30,631 nucleotides of DNA from Clostridia bacterium. Its GTDB lineage: Bacteria > UBA6262 > WVXT01. The stretch is taken from the NCBI GenBank assembly GCA_030671905.1, contig DAOVHK010000002.1:1-30631 (forward strand). Reading direction: 5' to 3'. Under the pieces are notes generated by a model. That model saw nothing but the letters and a program-made list of their open reading frames with translations. It was not told where the DNA came from and did no database searches. The position numbers were made by a program, and so were the translations under genes. Of this stretch, positions 7,941-16,442 are shown one piece after another (the first letter of the stretch is position 1; each line of letters starts with the position of its first letter).

Positions 7941-7962
7941 GCGAAAAATGTGATTGAAACTA

Positions 7963-8979
7963 CTATATCTGAGAGAGTCTCTTTTTCAGCAAGTTAATCA
8001 TTGGGGTAGGAATGGGGTCTACAGAACTTATCAACGCTAAATAGGTGCTGACCCAATCACTAAGATATACGAGAGAATGGAGGCGAGACAGGAGAGATTT
8101 CCCGCTGGAAGTTACATGCTGGACTCCTGCTACCTTGTCTTTTAGAATACTTTCTGTTATTATGATTCTCTGTTTAATTCTTTCGTTTTCAGCACTGTCC
8201 CTCAGGAAAATTAGGTAGAATTTCTTCGTAAATTCGCTGCCACTGGCCCAAACTTCAATTTCATTATGGTTCATTTCTGGCAATAGACTGAAGAAAGCTA
8301 TGCTCTTGCTATTTTCATTGAATTGGTTCTTCCAGCGGACAGCACAGGCAGCCAGATGCTCAGGAGCATATATGAGTAGAAAATGCCCTTTTATTCTTTC
8401 CGACAGCTCCTTTGCTAAATTGGCCTTACTCCGGGGGTTATACTGTTTACACAAGAGTTGCAAATTCTGAATTGTCTCTCGAATCTCCTCTTCTTTAGAA
8501 CCAATTAATCCCAACCTTTCCAGAAGAGTAACCATGGGAAAAAATAAATACCCAAAAGTTGCCCGTGGTGGCATGCCTCCTATAATTTCAATTATATCGA
8601 TGCCATCTTTCTGACATAGTTCTTTTAACTTTCCCCCACTGGTAATAGCTATGATCTTTGCGGAACGAGAGAGAGCATCCTGATAGGCAGATAGAGTCTC
8701 CTCGGTATTGCCCGAATAGCTGATGGCGAAGACTAAGGTATTCTCTCCTACATACTGTGGAAGGAGATAGCCCCTGTTGACTTCAATGGGAATATTTGCC
8801 TCTCTCTGGAGATAGGACTTTAACAGGTCACCACCTGCTGCTGAGCCTCCCATTCCACAGACCACCACCTGGTGAATGGAGTCGTATCTTTTCACATCAA
8901 TGGGATATTTCTTGGTAATTTGCACTGCCTGTTCACATTGAACGGGAAAATCTTCCAGATATTTAAGCATTTCATTCAT
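7963..8979 (-). CDS. Bifunctional phosphoglucose/phosphomannose isomerase
   Basis: Interconverts glucose-6-phosphate or mannose-6-phosphate with fructose-6-phosphate in the cytoplasm. Two SIS domains are recognisable: the first opens with VVVCGMGGSAAGGDLLKSYL and has ISYSGNTEETLS; the second contains LLPEMNHNEIEVW, the conserved NHNE block of this family. GGMPPRATFGYLFFP is another family mark. Length 338 aa is normal. The gene follows enzyme I of the PTS by 32 bases, which fits a path from imported mannose-type sugar phosphates into glycolysis. It appears to be the last gene of the PTS transcript. Confidence 0.93.
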   Translation of the reverse strand: MNEMLKYLEDFPVQCEQAVQITKKYPIDVKRYDSIHQVVVCGMGGSAAGGDLLKSYLQREANIPIEVNRGYLLPQYVGENTLVFAISYSGNTEETLSAYQDALSRSAKIIAITSGGKLKELCQKDGIDIIEIIGGMPPRATFGYLFFPMVTLLERLGLIGSKEEEIRETIQNLQLLCKQYNPRSKANLAKELSERIKGHFLLIYAPEHLAACAVRWKNQFNENSKSIAFFSLLPEMNHNEIEVWASGSEFTKKFYLIFLRDSAENERIKQRIIITESILKDKVAGVQHVTSSGKSLLSRLHSLVYLSDWVSTYLALISSVDPIPTPMINLLKKRLSQI

Positions 8980-9011
8980 TTTGGGATTAACTCTCTAACG
9001 TTGAAATAAAA

Positions 9012-10730
9012 TTATGGTAAGGCTTCGAATTTCTCTATAATTTTGTTTACTTCTTCTTCTTTTGAAGTAGCCAAAACCTGGTTGGCCAGTTCCCGAGCTG
9101 TAGTTAAGCTCGTCGAACGAACAATTTTCTTAATCTTAGGTATAGATAATGGGGACATACTGAACTCATTGAGACCCATACCAAGGAGAATCTTTGTAAA
9201 AGAAGGGTCTGCAGCCATTTCCCCACACATTCCCACGTGCTTGCCCACTTGATGTCCAGCATCTATTATCCTTTTGATCAGTCGCAAAATGGATAGATGC
9301 AATGGTTTGTAAAGGTGCGCGACATTTTCGTTAACGCGGTCTACTGCTAAGGTATATTGGATTAAATCGTTTGTTCCAATGCTTAAGAAATCGGCTTCCC
9401 GGGCTAGAATATCTGCAATTAAAGCAGCGGAAGGAGTTTCAATCATTACTCCTACTTTTATATTTTCATCAAAAGAGATTTCCTCTTTTCTTAATTCATT
9501 TTTTACTTCTTCGAGCAACTCATTGGCGTGTCTCAGTTCCTTTGCACAACATATCATGGGATACATTATCTTCAAATTCCCTTCTACTGAGGCGCGAAGA
9601 ATAGCCCTTAATTGGGTTTTAAAAACATAAGGATATCTAAAGCAGAGCCGAATTGCCCTCAAGCCCATAAAAGGATTGCGCTCTGGAGAAATGCCAAATT
9701 CGCCCACAAACTTATCTGCTCCCAGGTCCATTGTCCTGATTATCACCGGATAAGGCATCATTTTTCGAGCTACAGAGGCATACTGTTGATATTGTTCTTC
9801 TTCCGATGGCAGATCGGCTCGATTTAAATAGATATACTCGGTACGGAATAATCCAATTCCTGTTGCACCGTGAGCATGAACCGAGGGAATTTCTTCCGGG
9901 ACTTCAATATTTGCATGTAATTCAACATTATGCTCATCAGCTGTGACTGCTGGAAGGTCTGTCAGTTTCTTCAATGCTTCTTCAACATTGGAATATTTTA
10001 GCTTCTGGCGTTCATAATTCTCCACTGTTTCTGAATCGGGATCGATAATAACAATTCCTTCTATTCCGTCTATGATTATTGTGTCACCTAGATTGACTTT
10101 CTTAGTTACATTTTTCAAACCTACTACAGCAGGAATCTCTAAAGATTGTGCCATAATCGCGGTATGCGAAGTCCTTCCTCCAATATCTGTAGCAAATCCT
10201 ATCACATTCTCTTTGCGCATAGCAATCGTGTCGGCAGGAGTAAGATTATGAGCGACTACAATTACTGACGATGGGAGAGTAGCCAGTTCTTCCCTTTCCC
10301 GGCCAAGTAAGCGCTTCAATACTCTTTTCACCACATCCAGAATGTCACGACTACGGTCCCGTAGGTATCCGTCATCGATTATATTGAAAGTCTTTGTTAT
10401 TTTATCAAATACCGTCTGGAGAGCGTATTCGGCATTTACTCTTTGCTCCGTAACCATTTTTGTGACGTCATTTCGAATAATAGGGTCCTGCAAAATTAGG
10501 AGATAAGCATCAAAAAGACGTACGTGTCTCTTGCCAAGTTGCTTCAAAGCTTTCTGCCTTATTCCGTCCATCTCCTCCCTTGTCTCAGCAACTGCTTTGC
10601 GAAAGCGAATAATTTCCTGTTTTATATCAGCAGGGTCAATTGTTCTCTTGGAAATATAGAATTCTTCTTCTTCGAGGAGGAAAGCTCGTCCAATCACAAT
10701 ACCAGGTGAAGCAGCAATTCCTTTTAACAT
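9012..10730 (-). CDS. ptsI: PTS enzyme I (phosphoenolpyruvate-protein phosphotransferase)
   Basis: Takes phosphate from phosphoenolpyruvate and passes it to HPr. The phosphorylated histidine is His189 in GGRTSHTAIMAQS; the C-terminal TIM-barrel shows GIGLFRTEYIYLNR, the arginine-rich RTMDLGADK and LSIGTNDLIQYTLAVDR segments and the active-site cysteine in GKHVGMCGEMAAD. Length 572 aa is typical. The ATG follows the HPr stop by five bases, with AGAGG overlapping that stop, so the two are coupled. The isomerase gene lies downstream. Confidence 0.98.
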   Translation of the reverse strand: MLKGIAASPGIVIGRAFLLEEEEFYISKRTIDPADIKQEIIRFRKAVAETREEMDGIRQKALKQLGKRHVRLFDAYLLILQDPIIRNDVTKMVTEQRVNAEYALQTVFDKITKTFNIIDDGYLRDRSRDILDVVKRVLKRLLGREREELATLPSSVIVVAHNLTPADTIAMRKENVIGFATDIGGRTSHTAIMAQSLEIPAVVGLKNVTKKVNLGDTIIIDGIEGIVIIDPDSETVENYERQKLKYSNVEEALKKLTDLPAVTADEHNVELHANIEVPEEIPSVHAHGATGIGLFRTEYIYLNRADLPSEEEQYQQYASVARKMMPYPVIIRTMDLGADKFVGEFGISPERNPFMGLRAIRLCFRYPYVFKTQLRAILRASVEGNLKIMYPMICCAKELRHANELLEEVKNELRKEEISFDENIKVGVMIETPSAALIADILAREADFLSIGTNDLIQYTLAVDRVNENVAHLYKPLHLSILRLIKRIIDAGHQVGKHVGMCGEMAADPSFTKILLGMGLNEFSMSPLSIPKIKKIVRSTSLTTARELANQVLATSKEEEVNKIIEKFEALP

Positions 10731-10735
10731 AACCT

Positions 10736-11002
10736 CTACTCCTCATCAAATTTTTTTGCAAATAACTCTTCTATTTTTTTTATGGCTTCTTTTTCATCTT
10801 TTCCATTAACAATTACTGTTATCTCAGAACCGAACTCTGCTGCCAACATCATAATTCCCAAAATGCTATCTCCGTCAACTTCCTGGCCATTTTTAATTAT
10901 GGCTACTTTTGATTGGAACTTAGCGATAGTCTGGGCAAGAAGTGCCGCAGGTCTTGCATGTAGACCTAATTTATTCTTGATTTTAAAATTTTTTTCTATC
11001 AT
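10736..11002 (-). CDS. ptsH: HPr phosphocarrier protein
   Basis: Relays phosphate from enzyme I to IIA proteins and, when phosphorylated on serine, acts as a regulator. His15 lies in GLHARPAA and the regulatory Ser46 in EVDGDSILGIMMLAAEFGSE, so both phosphorylation sites are present; Ser46 is the substrate of HPr kinase, encoded in the same cluster. Length 88 aa is exact for the family. It stands between IID and enzyme I with gaps of 15 and 5 bases. Confidence 0.98.
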   Translation of the reverse strand: MIEKNFKIKNKLGLHARPAALLAQTIAKFQSKVAIIKNGQEVDGDSILGIMMLAAEFGSEITVIVNGKDEKEAIKKIEELFAKKFDEE

Positions 11003-11017
11003 TAAACATTCCCAATA

Positions 11018-11779
11018 TCAGAATATATAGGCTCCTACGCAGGAAATTCCAATAAGCAAATACAAAAGCTTTGCGGAAGAAATTCGCCAGCGATTAAGTA
11101 AGACAACCGAAAGAAAGAACGCTAAAAAGTATAGTCTTTCTATCGCTCTCCAGTCCCTAAACAGTAATACTACAATAGTGAGTAAAACAAGAGCTAAACC
11201 AATAAGATGGCTACTCCGTATTGTACGAAGATAATGCATTTTCTCAAGAAGTCTCACCACTTTAGTCTTCTTTTCATAACCTTCCATCACTCCTTTAATG
11301 CGAGTATGAAAGTGCAGAAAATTATAGAGAAACAGAAAAATTAGTGGCGCCAGCCAGGCGCCTTCCCACTTCTTTAAATATATAATCACCAGAACGCAAG
11401 CTACCAATGCAGTAAAGGGTCGCCACGCTCCCCAAAATAGTGAATCGCCAATACCTCCGAATGCTCCACCCATACTCATCTTTACTGCGCTAATTTCTTC
11501 CGCTTTGACCTCTCCTCCCTTTGCCATTTCTTCTTCCAGACGCGCCACTATCCCTACTAACACATTTGCAAAGTATGGATGGGTATTGAAAAATTCTAAA
11601 TGTCTCTTATAAGACTGGATCCTTTTCTCTTTTTCAGGATAGAGCTTATTCAGAACTGGTGCCAACATGTAAAGAAATCCCAAGTTTTGCATCCGCTCGA
11701 AATTCCATACAGCTTGCACACAAAAGGACCTCCAGCAAAGACGATATAAATCGAGTTTCTTGATTATTCTATTGCCCAT
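11018..11779 (-). CDS. PTS mannose-family IID membrane component
   Basis: Together with IIC it forms the membrane channel of mannose-type PTS transporters. The N-terminal block RSFCVQAVWNFERMQNLGFLY and the motif MSMGGAFGGIGDSLFWGAWRP are diagnostic of the IID family. Several hydrophobic segments follow, roughly residues 120-150 and 190-253. At 253 aa it is slightly shorter than the usual 270-285. It lies 34 bases after IIC and 15 before HPr. The substrate cannot be read from sequence; mannose, glucosamine, galactosamine and sorbose transporters are all in this family. Confidence 0.93.
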   Translation of the reverse strand: MGNRIIKKLDLYRLCWRSFCVQAVWNFERMQNLGFLYMLAPVLNKLYPEKEKRIQSYKRHLEFFNTHPYFANVLVGIVARLEEEMAKGGEVKAEEISAVKMSMGGAFGGIGDSLFWGAWRPFTALVACVLVIIYLKKWEGAWLAPLIFLFLYNFLHFHTRIKGVMEGYEKKTKVVRLLEKMHYLRTIRSSHLIGLALVLLTIVVLLFRDWRAIERLYFLAFFLSVVLLNRWRISSAKLLYLLIGISCVGAYIF

Positions 11780-11787
11780 TAGATTAT

Positions 11788-11816
11788 ACGATTTTCAATC
11801 GGGAAATTTGTACCTA
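11788..11816 (-). repeat. TAGG-headed palindromic repeat (type B) at the IIC stop codon
   Basis: On the minus strand the element reads TAGGTACAAATTT followed by the hairpin CGATT-GAA-AATCG (11801-11789). Its first three bases are the TAG stop codon of the IIC gene. A close copy lies at 17419-17448, at the hprK stop. Confidence 0.72.
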
Positions 11817-12470
11817 TAAATCTCTGAAGGTATTAAAAGCTATTGCTAAACCCAGAGCAGGTAACAGCCTATATGCAAAATTCAGACCTGTCAATATGCC
11901 ATACGGTAAACAGGAAAATAATTTGGGCAGAAAATATACTCCTGCACTAATTGCAATCAGAGAGAAAAGGAATCCTTTAAGAAAAAACAGAAATAAGCTA
12001 AAATAATTGACTTTTCCTAAGGCTTTTAAATTACCTTTGGGGATTTCTCGATCTAAGTAGTGCACGAAATGTGCATTTAGTTTTCTTTGCTTAATATCTA
12101 TGCGCGTAAAAATTCCTCCCAGAGGCATCGTAAGTGCTAGGACGATTATTCTGTAAGAACCCTGAAAATTATTACCCAGGGGGAGCATTCTCTCGGTCAA
12201 CATTATCAGAGTTGTGCAAGTTACAGCTACTATTGTTGCATCAGGAGGAATAGCTGCGCCCACGGATATCACATTTATCCAAATGAGTTCTAAAAGAACA
12301 CCAATAATGAGTCCTGTTTTGAGGTCTCCTAATAATAAACCTATGAGGGGTCCACAGACAATAGGCCTGGAGACCATTATTTGTCCCCAAGCACTTACAT
12401 CTAAACTTAACAATCCTCCAATAAAACTAACTGAAAGAATTTCAGCGGTCACAATCTTATACAACTCCAC
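11814..12470 (-). CDS. PTS mannose-family IIC membrane component
   Basis: Polytopic membrane subunit that forms the sugar path with IID. It is hydrophobic throughout, with family marks SRPIVCGPLIGLLLGDLKTG, LELIWINVISVGAAIPPDA and VAVTCTTL. At 218 aa it is somewhat shorter than the usual 240-270. The start is GTG at 12470, inside a small hairpin, without a well-spaced Shine-Dalgarno; the N-terminus MELYKIVTAEILSVSFIGG fits the family. The IIA and IIB genes are not adjacent but lie more than 3 kb upstream behind a GH57 enzyme and a methyltransferase. The TAG stop is the head of a repeat. Confidence 0.9.
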   Translation of the reverse strand: MELYKIVTAEILSVSFIGGLLSLDVSAWGQIMVSRPIVCGPLIGLLLGDLKTGLIIGVLLELIWINVISVGAAIPPDATIVAVTCTTLIMLTERMLPLGNNFQGSYRIIVLALTMPLGGIFTRIDIKQRKLNAHFVHYLDREIPKGNLKALGKVNYFSLFLFFLKGFLFSLIAISAGVYFLPKLFSCLPYGILTGLNFAYRLLPALGLAIAFNTFRDL

Positions 12471-12508
12471 AAAAGTGGTGTCCCCCAGGGCTGGTGCGAA
12501 ACACCAGC
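12467..12508 (-). promoter_or_regulatory. Two hairpins in the IIC leader, one covering the start codon
   Basis: GCTGGTG (12508-12502 on the minus strand) pairs perfectly with CACCAGC (12496-12490) around a 5-nt loop, and CCAC-TTTT-GTGG (12478-12467) includes the GTG start of IIC. A T-run does not follow, so this is not a typical terminator. A translational role is possible but not shown. Confidence 0.45.
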
Positions 12509-12534
12509 ATATACACCAAGTTAGGCATTCTTTG

Positions 12535-13161
12535 TCACTTTTTTATAATATAAAAAAATGCTGTTGCTAAAATTCTACTTCTGCTTGAATATGTTCTGGG
12601 AGAAACATGTACCCATTCACTATATTTAGAAAGAATTTGAAACATAGTTTTTATTGTAAATTTGTTTACATGTTCACGATGTCGATCACGCCAGCCTTTC
12701 ACTGGAACGGAAATAATTAGAATACCTTGTTTTTCCAATAAATTCCAAAGATTATCTAATACTTCTTGATACTCTTTTATATGCTCTAAAACTTCTATTG
12801 ATAGAATTGCATCTAAAGTTTTCCCAGGAAGAGAATTAATATTGGCAAAGTAATAAAAAAAATTCCCGTGTATATCTTTATTTCCAAGATAACTCTTTCG
12901 TGCAAATTCAATGGCTTTAATACTATGATCTATAAGAAAAAATTTTTTGTCTCTTAATTTATCTGCTAGTAATTTTATATTACCACCAAGCCCACTGCCA
13001 AAATCAAGAATATTTTTTTTATCTTTAAGAAGAGGGGTTATTTTTAATAAGCCTTTATCTTGTTTTATAATTCCTTGAGAAATTTCTGAAGCATAGACTT
13101 TATCCCAGTATTCTTCTGTACATGGATTAGATAACTTTTTAATTGATTTTAATAATTTCAT
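12535..13161 (-). CDS. SAM-dependent class I methyltransferase, AT-rich
   Basis: A Rossmann-fold methyltransferase of the Methyltransf_11/23 type. Motif I is ILDFGSGLGGNIKLLA, the acidic end of strand beta-2 is FLIDHS, and ILSIEVLEHIKEY matches the post-motif region seen in UbiG-like enzymes. The substrate is unknown; proximity to glycan genes suggests a sugar or lipid but is weak evidence. ATG at 13161 is preferred because GAGG lies 7 nt before it; an ATG at 13167 is too close to that site. The gene is visibly more AT-rich than its neighbours and follows a response-regulator remnant, which suggests acquisition by recombination. It separates the GH57 gene from IIC. Confidence 0.85.
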   Translation of the reverse strand: MKLLKSIKKLSNPCTEEYWDKVYASEISQGIIKQDKGLLKITPLLKDKKNILDFGSGLGGNIKLLADKLRDKKFFLIDHSIKAIEFARKSYLGNKDIHGNFFYYFANINSLPGKTLDAILSIEVLEHIKEYQEVLDNLWNLLEKQGILIISVPVKGWRDRHREHVNKFTIKTMFQILSKYSEWVHVSPRTYSSRSRILATAFFYIIKK

Positions 13162-13172
13162 TTTCATTCCTC

Positions 13173-13223
13173 TTATGACAAATGAGGGTCATCATCAACA
13201 ACTAAAATATTCTTATTATCCAT
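13173..13223 (-). pseudogene. Response-regulator receiver domain remnant (first 16 codons)
   Basis: An ATG at 13223 with AAGGA just upstream encodes MDNKNILVVDDDPHLS and then stops at TAA (13175-13173). The peptide is the first beta strand and acidic DD pair of a CheY-like receiver domain; nothing of the remaining domain is present in any frame, since the methyltransferase begins about 11 nt later. It is best read as the 5' stub of a response-regulator gene left by a deletion or replacement. A coincidental short ORF or a translated leader peptide is less likely given the exact motif. Confidence 0.6.
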
Positions 13224-13254
13224 CTTTCCTTCATTTTATCTCACAAATTACAAC

Positions 13255-15465
13255 TTAGAGGTTTTCAATTTTTAGTTTCAAAGTGATAGTCTGTTTCTCT
13301 TTGGGTTTTAGATTTAATTTCCAGTGAGGAAATACAACTGATTGTTGATACATACGTTCGTAAGCTGCATCTCCTTCCGAGATTGTTTCTATGGGAAAAT
13401 GCCACAAACAACAATGTGGGTTGAATTCCAAAGTTATATTTATTCCATAATGCTCGTCGTGCATACCAATTTCCTTCAAATCAGAAATTTCTCCAAATGA
13501 AGAGAAATCTTTTTTCTCCTTTTTATCGGGAACATAATAATAACATCTTTTATCTTCTGATGAAGAAAAAGAGAAGTTAAATTCAGAACCGAACCATAAT
13601 TCTGCGTGGTTCTCTCCTTTATTGACAATTTGATAAATAATGATAATTTCCGCCGAGTTCGCTGATACTGTTATTTTCTTTTCCACTTTTATGGGTTGCT
13701 GAAAATCTCCTACCCAGACAAATCCTTCTCTAACGAAGTTTATTCCGCTCGGTTCAATTCTATACATGTAAGATTGGTCGACGAAATCTCCCTGTTCTCC
13801 ATACTGGCAAGTTGAGAAATCAAAGATCTCTGTATCAGGATGTAAGAAATGGTCTACCAAGGAGGCCCTTTCATACCAATCATAGTGAAGATATTTCACC
13901 AAGTCCTTGTCTTTTACTTTTTCCATATTATGAATTGATTTTACACTTTTATTTTCCATATCGGATTTAGAATCAAAGAGACTGGCTCGAATAATCTCTT
14001 CATGGTAAGCTTCTTTCCTTCGAGTCAGAGTAGTTAGCAGATTTAAGTTTTGTGGCTTATAATCTAATTCGAACAGAGATGCTCCCATAGATGGTTTAAA
14101 GTAGGCATTGAGTAAGGGGGTACTGACCAAAACCTCTGGATTTCCATCCATGTCGAAATCGAATTCCTCTGTTTCTATACATTTAGAACCTGTTTGGTTC
14201 TTACCATCGACAGTTTTTTCTGCATTAATCAGATGTTTATAAATCGCTTTTCTAAGATGGGGAAAGTAGAGTCCTCCGAAAACGCCATGCCAGTAAGCGC
14301 AATTGCACTGGCCTTTCCAGAGTTCATCCCTCGCTTTTCCCAACCAATCTGGAAGTTCTACATTTCCTCCCTTAAATTCCACTGAAAACTCATTTCCTTT
14401 TTTATTACTCCCTCTTTCCGAGGCGTGTATATTCTTAGCTGCTTTGAAAATCTTGTTGCTAACTAACAGCATCTTCTTCTGCATCCAGTTACTCTCGGTG
14501 TATTTCACAAAGAAGTTTCGCCAGAAGCCTCCTTTCAGAAACCTTGCATATCGTTCGGACTGAGGCAATTTTTTAACTTTTCTCTGGATATCAGTAAATT
14601 CCTTTCTCGTCTTAGTGGGTAAAACCCATTCCATCATTTGGGAATAGGAACCTGTGGGAAGATATATTCTTCCTTTAGGTTCAAACTGGGCAATGCATTC
14701 AGAAAAAGTAACTGTTCTAATCCATTTTTTATTTCTTTCTAATTCGGTAAAGAACTGCTCAAGCCAATTATGTTTATAGGCTAGCTCATAGGTGCCTGGC
14801 CAGATGCCAAACTTCTCTCCGTCATCAGCCATTACTACCAGTCTCTCTTCTTTCTCCGTTGCCTGTGATTTAAAATACTTAATGACTTCTTCTACGGGAT
14901 GGAAAGGCATGAGAAATCGTAGCTTTTCACTAATTGGAAAAACTTTGAGAGGATAGCCTTGTTCCTCGGTAAGATAATACCCAAAAAGTTGTTCCTCAAA
15001 AAGCCCTGCAGATTTGAAAGGCAAATCGTCAATGACAGTATATTCTACACCTGCCTGAGAAATTGACTTTGCTAAATGTGGCTCCCAGACACGTTCTGCT
15101 AACCACATACCTTTTGGTTCGTAATCAAACAAGTCTCTGATATATTTGCTCAATTTCATTATTTGACCAGTCCTATCACGGTCGTATAACATAGCTAAAA
15201 TTGGTTCATAGTAGCCACCGGTCATAAGTTCAATTTGCTCGGTTTGTAAAAGATTCTTTATCATTGAAATAAATTCTGGATGATGTTTAACAATCCACTC
15301 TAGAAGGACTCCGCTAAAATGGAAAGTCGCTTTTATGCCAGGATGTTTTATCAGAACTTCCAGGAAGGGAAGGTACGCCTTCTGGTAAGCCTCTTCAAAA
15401 ATGGCTTCAAAATTACCAACTGGCTGATGATTATGAATACCGAATGCGAAGTTTATTTTTTTCAT
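13255..15465 (-). CDS. GH57 glycoside hydrolase, 4-alpha-glucanotransferase/alpha-amylase type
   Basis: Acts on alpha-1,4-glucans, cleaving or transferring maltodextrin segments in the cytoplasm (no signal peptide). Conserved GH57 regions are in order: HNHQPVGN (11-18), GGYYEPILAM (83-92), WLAERVWEP with the nucleophile Glu124, and VVMADDGEKFGIWPG with the general acid Asp214. The C-terminal half, from about residue 380, looks like the beta-rich DUF1925/DUF1926 domains of the Thermococcus litoralis-type 4-alpha-glucanotransferase. Length 736 aa is slightly long for that subfamily (about 660). It follows IIB by 54 bases, interrupting the PTS gene order, and could process storage or imported glucans. 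Specificity between amylase and transferase cannot be decided. Confidence 0.93.
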   Translation of the reverse strand: MKKINFAFGIHNHQPVGNFEAIFEEAYQKAYLPFLEVLIKHPGIKATFHFSGVLLEWIVKHHPEFISMIKNLLQTEQIELMTGGYYEPILAMLYDRDRTGQIMKLSKYIRDLFDYEPKGMWLAERVWEPHLAKSISQAGVEYTVIDDLPFKSAGLFEEQLFGYYLTEEQGYPLKVFPISEKLRFLMPFHPVEEVIKYFKSQATEKEERLVVMADDGEKFGIWPGTYELAYKHNWLEQFFTELERNKKWIRTVTFSECIAQFEPKGRIYLPTGSYSQMMEWVLPTKTRKEFTDIQRKVKKLPQSERYARFLKGGFWRNFFVKYTESNWMQKKMLLVSNKIFKAAKNIHASERGSNKKGNEFSVEFKGGNVELPDWLGKARDELWKGQCNCAYWHGVFGGLYFPHLRKAIYKHLINAEKTVDGKNQTGSKCIETEEFDFDMDGNPEVLVSTPLLNAYFKPSMGASLFELDYKPQNLNLLTTLTRRKEAYHEEIIRASLFDSKSDMENKSVKSIHNMEKVKDKDLVKYLHYDWYERASLVDHFLHPDTEIFDFSTCQYGEQGDFVDQSYMYRIEPSGINFVREGFVWVGDFQQPIKVEKKITVSANSAEIIIIYQIVNKGENHAELWFGSEFNFSFSSSEDKRCYYYVPDKKEKKDFSSFGEISDLKEIGMHDEHYGINITLEFNPHCCLWHFPIETISEGDAAYERMYQQSVVFPHWKLNLKPKEKQTITLKLKIENL

Positions 15466-15500
15466 ATTTTCAAGATTTCCGAGAGGGACTTGAAATTTGT

Positions 15501-15526
15501 GTACGCAGACTAAAGTCTGCTACTCC
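15501..15526 (-). repeat. GTAG-headed REP-like element (type A) at the IIB stop codon
   Basis: On the minus strand: GGAGTAG, then the near-perfect palindrome GCAGACTTTAGTCTGC (15520-15505), then GTAC. The TAG of GTAG is the stop codon of the IIB gene (15522-15520). Related copies are at 16443-16468 and 19001-19018. Confidence 0.78.
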
Positions 15527-16014
15527 TGCGTTATTTCTCTCTTGATAACTTTCATTATATCAATTTTTTCATCATCAGGAACCATTCTTGCTTCCAAGTG
15601 GACTCCAAGCTTATCCAGTTCCTGAAAAGCTTGAATGTCTTCTTTGCTGACTGAAATAGCTTTGAGAATTTGTTTCTTATCAGGAGAATAATGCATTCCC
15701 CCCACATTTACTTCTTTTATTCTCACTCCTTTATTGATTAAATTCAGAACATCCTGGGGTGAGACGAGAAGAAGCATCGCCTTATCCCCTTCAAATTGAC
15801 CATTCAGTATCGCTTCTTTCGCTTGAGTTATAGTCAAAATGGATATCTTGGCGTGGTCTGGAACTGCCATTGAAAACAGGGTTTTTTGCATTCGGTCACT
15901 GGCAACAAAGTCGTTGACTACAATCACATGATTAATTTTCAGGAATTTCATCCAGTTTTCAACTACTTGACCGTGAATTAACCGGTCATCAATTCGCACT
16001 AGAACCATGCCCAT
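15520..16014 (-). CDS. PTS mannose-family IIB component
   Basis: Cytoplasmic phosphotransfer subunit that takes phosphate from IIA on a histidine and gives it to the incoming sugar. The active-site motif is VRIDDRLIHGQVVENW with His14; VGGMHYSPDKKQI and the C-terminal part fit the IIB sorbose/mannose family. Length 164 aa is normal. The ATG overlaps the IIA stop by one base (TAATG), so translation is coupled; a second ATG two codons on is possible. The gene ends inside a REP-like element that supplies the TAG stop. The next gene is a GH57 enzyme, not IIC. Confidence 0.95.
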   Translation of the reverse strand: MGMVLVRIDDRLIHGQVVENWMKFLKINHVIVVNDFVASDRMQKTLFSMAVPDHAKISILTITQAKEAILNGQFEGDKAMLLLVSPQDVLNLINKGVRIKEVNVGGMHYSPDKKQILKAISVSKEDIQAFQELDKLGVHLEARMVPDDEKIDIMKVIKREITQE

Positions 16015-16439
16015 TATTTATTTTTCGCCTTTGAGACTTTATCAAGAAACTTTTGTTTGACATCAAGAATGCTCTGTTCACCCTTTTGGCGGATGAGACG
16101 AGCCAATTCTTTCAAAGGGAGAGCCTGACGATAGTTTATACCAGTAATTAGCATCGGCAAATTAACTCCACTAATAATTTCAACCTTCTCATCATTAACA
16201 AACTTGAGGCTGGCGTTTGCCGGTGTACCTCCAAACATATCCACGAAAATGATTTTCCCTTCCGATTGTTCGTTCCCTTCTTTTAGTATCTTTCCTACCC
16301 TTTTACTTAATGTGTCCAACCCATCATTCTCATGTAAAGATAATGCCCATACTTCCTTCTGCTCTCCTAAAATAACCTGCGCTGCTTTAACTAACTGCCG
16401 ACCAAAATCGCCGTGAGTTATAATAATGAATCCAATCAT
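16014..16439 (-). CDS. PTS mannose-family IIA component
   Basis: Cytoplasmic phosphocarrier between HPr and IIB. The phospho-accepting histidine is His9 in FIIITHGDFG, and VDMFGGTPANASL is the second diagnostic motif. Length 141 aa is typical for a free-standing IIA. The start ATG at 16439 is separated from the nearest GGAG by a REP-like hairpin in the 42-base gap after rapZ. The gene leads a coupled IIA-IIB pair. Confidence 0.95.
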   Translation of the reverse strand: MIGFIIITHGDFGRQLVKAAQVILGEQKEVWALSLHENDGLDTLSKRVGKILKEGNEQSEGKIIFVDMFGGTPANASLKFVNDEKVEIISGVNLPMLITGINYRQALPLKELARLIRQKGEQSILDVKQKFLDKVSKAKNK

Positions 16440-16442
16440 TTG

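Noticed and set aside
12490..12508. Terminator after the methyltransferase
   Set aside because: The 7-bp hairpin is perfect but no T-run follows on the minus strand, and the IIC gene starts shortly after.
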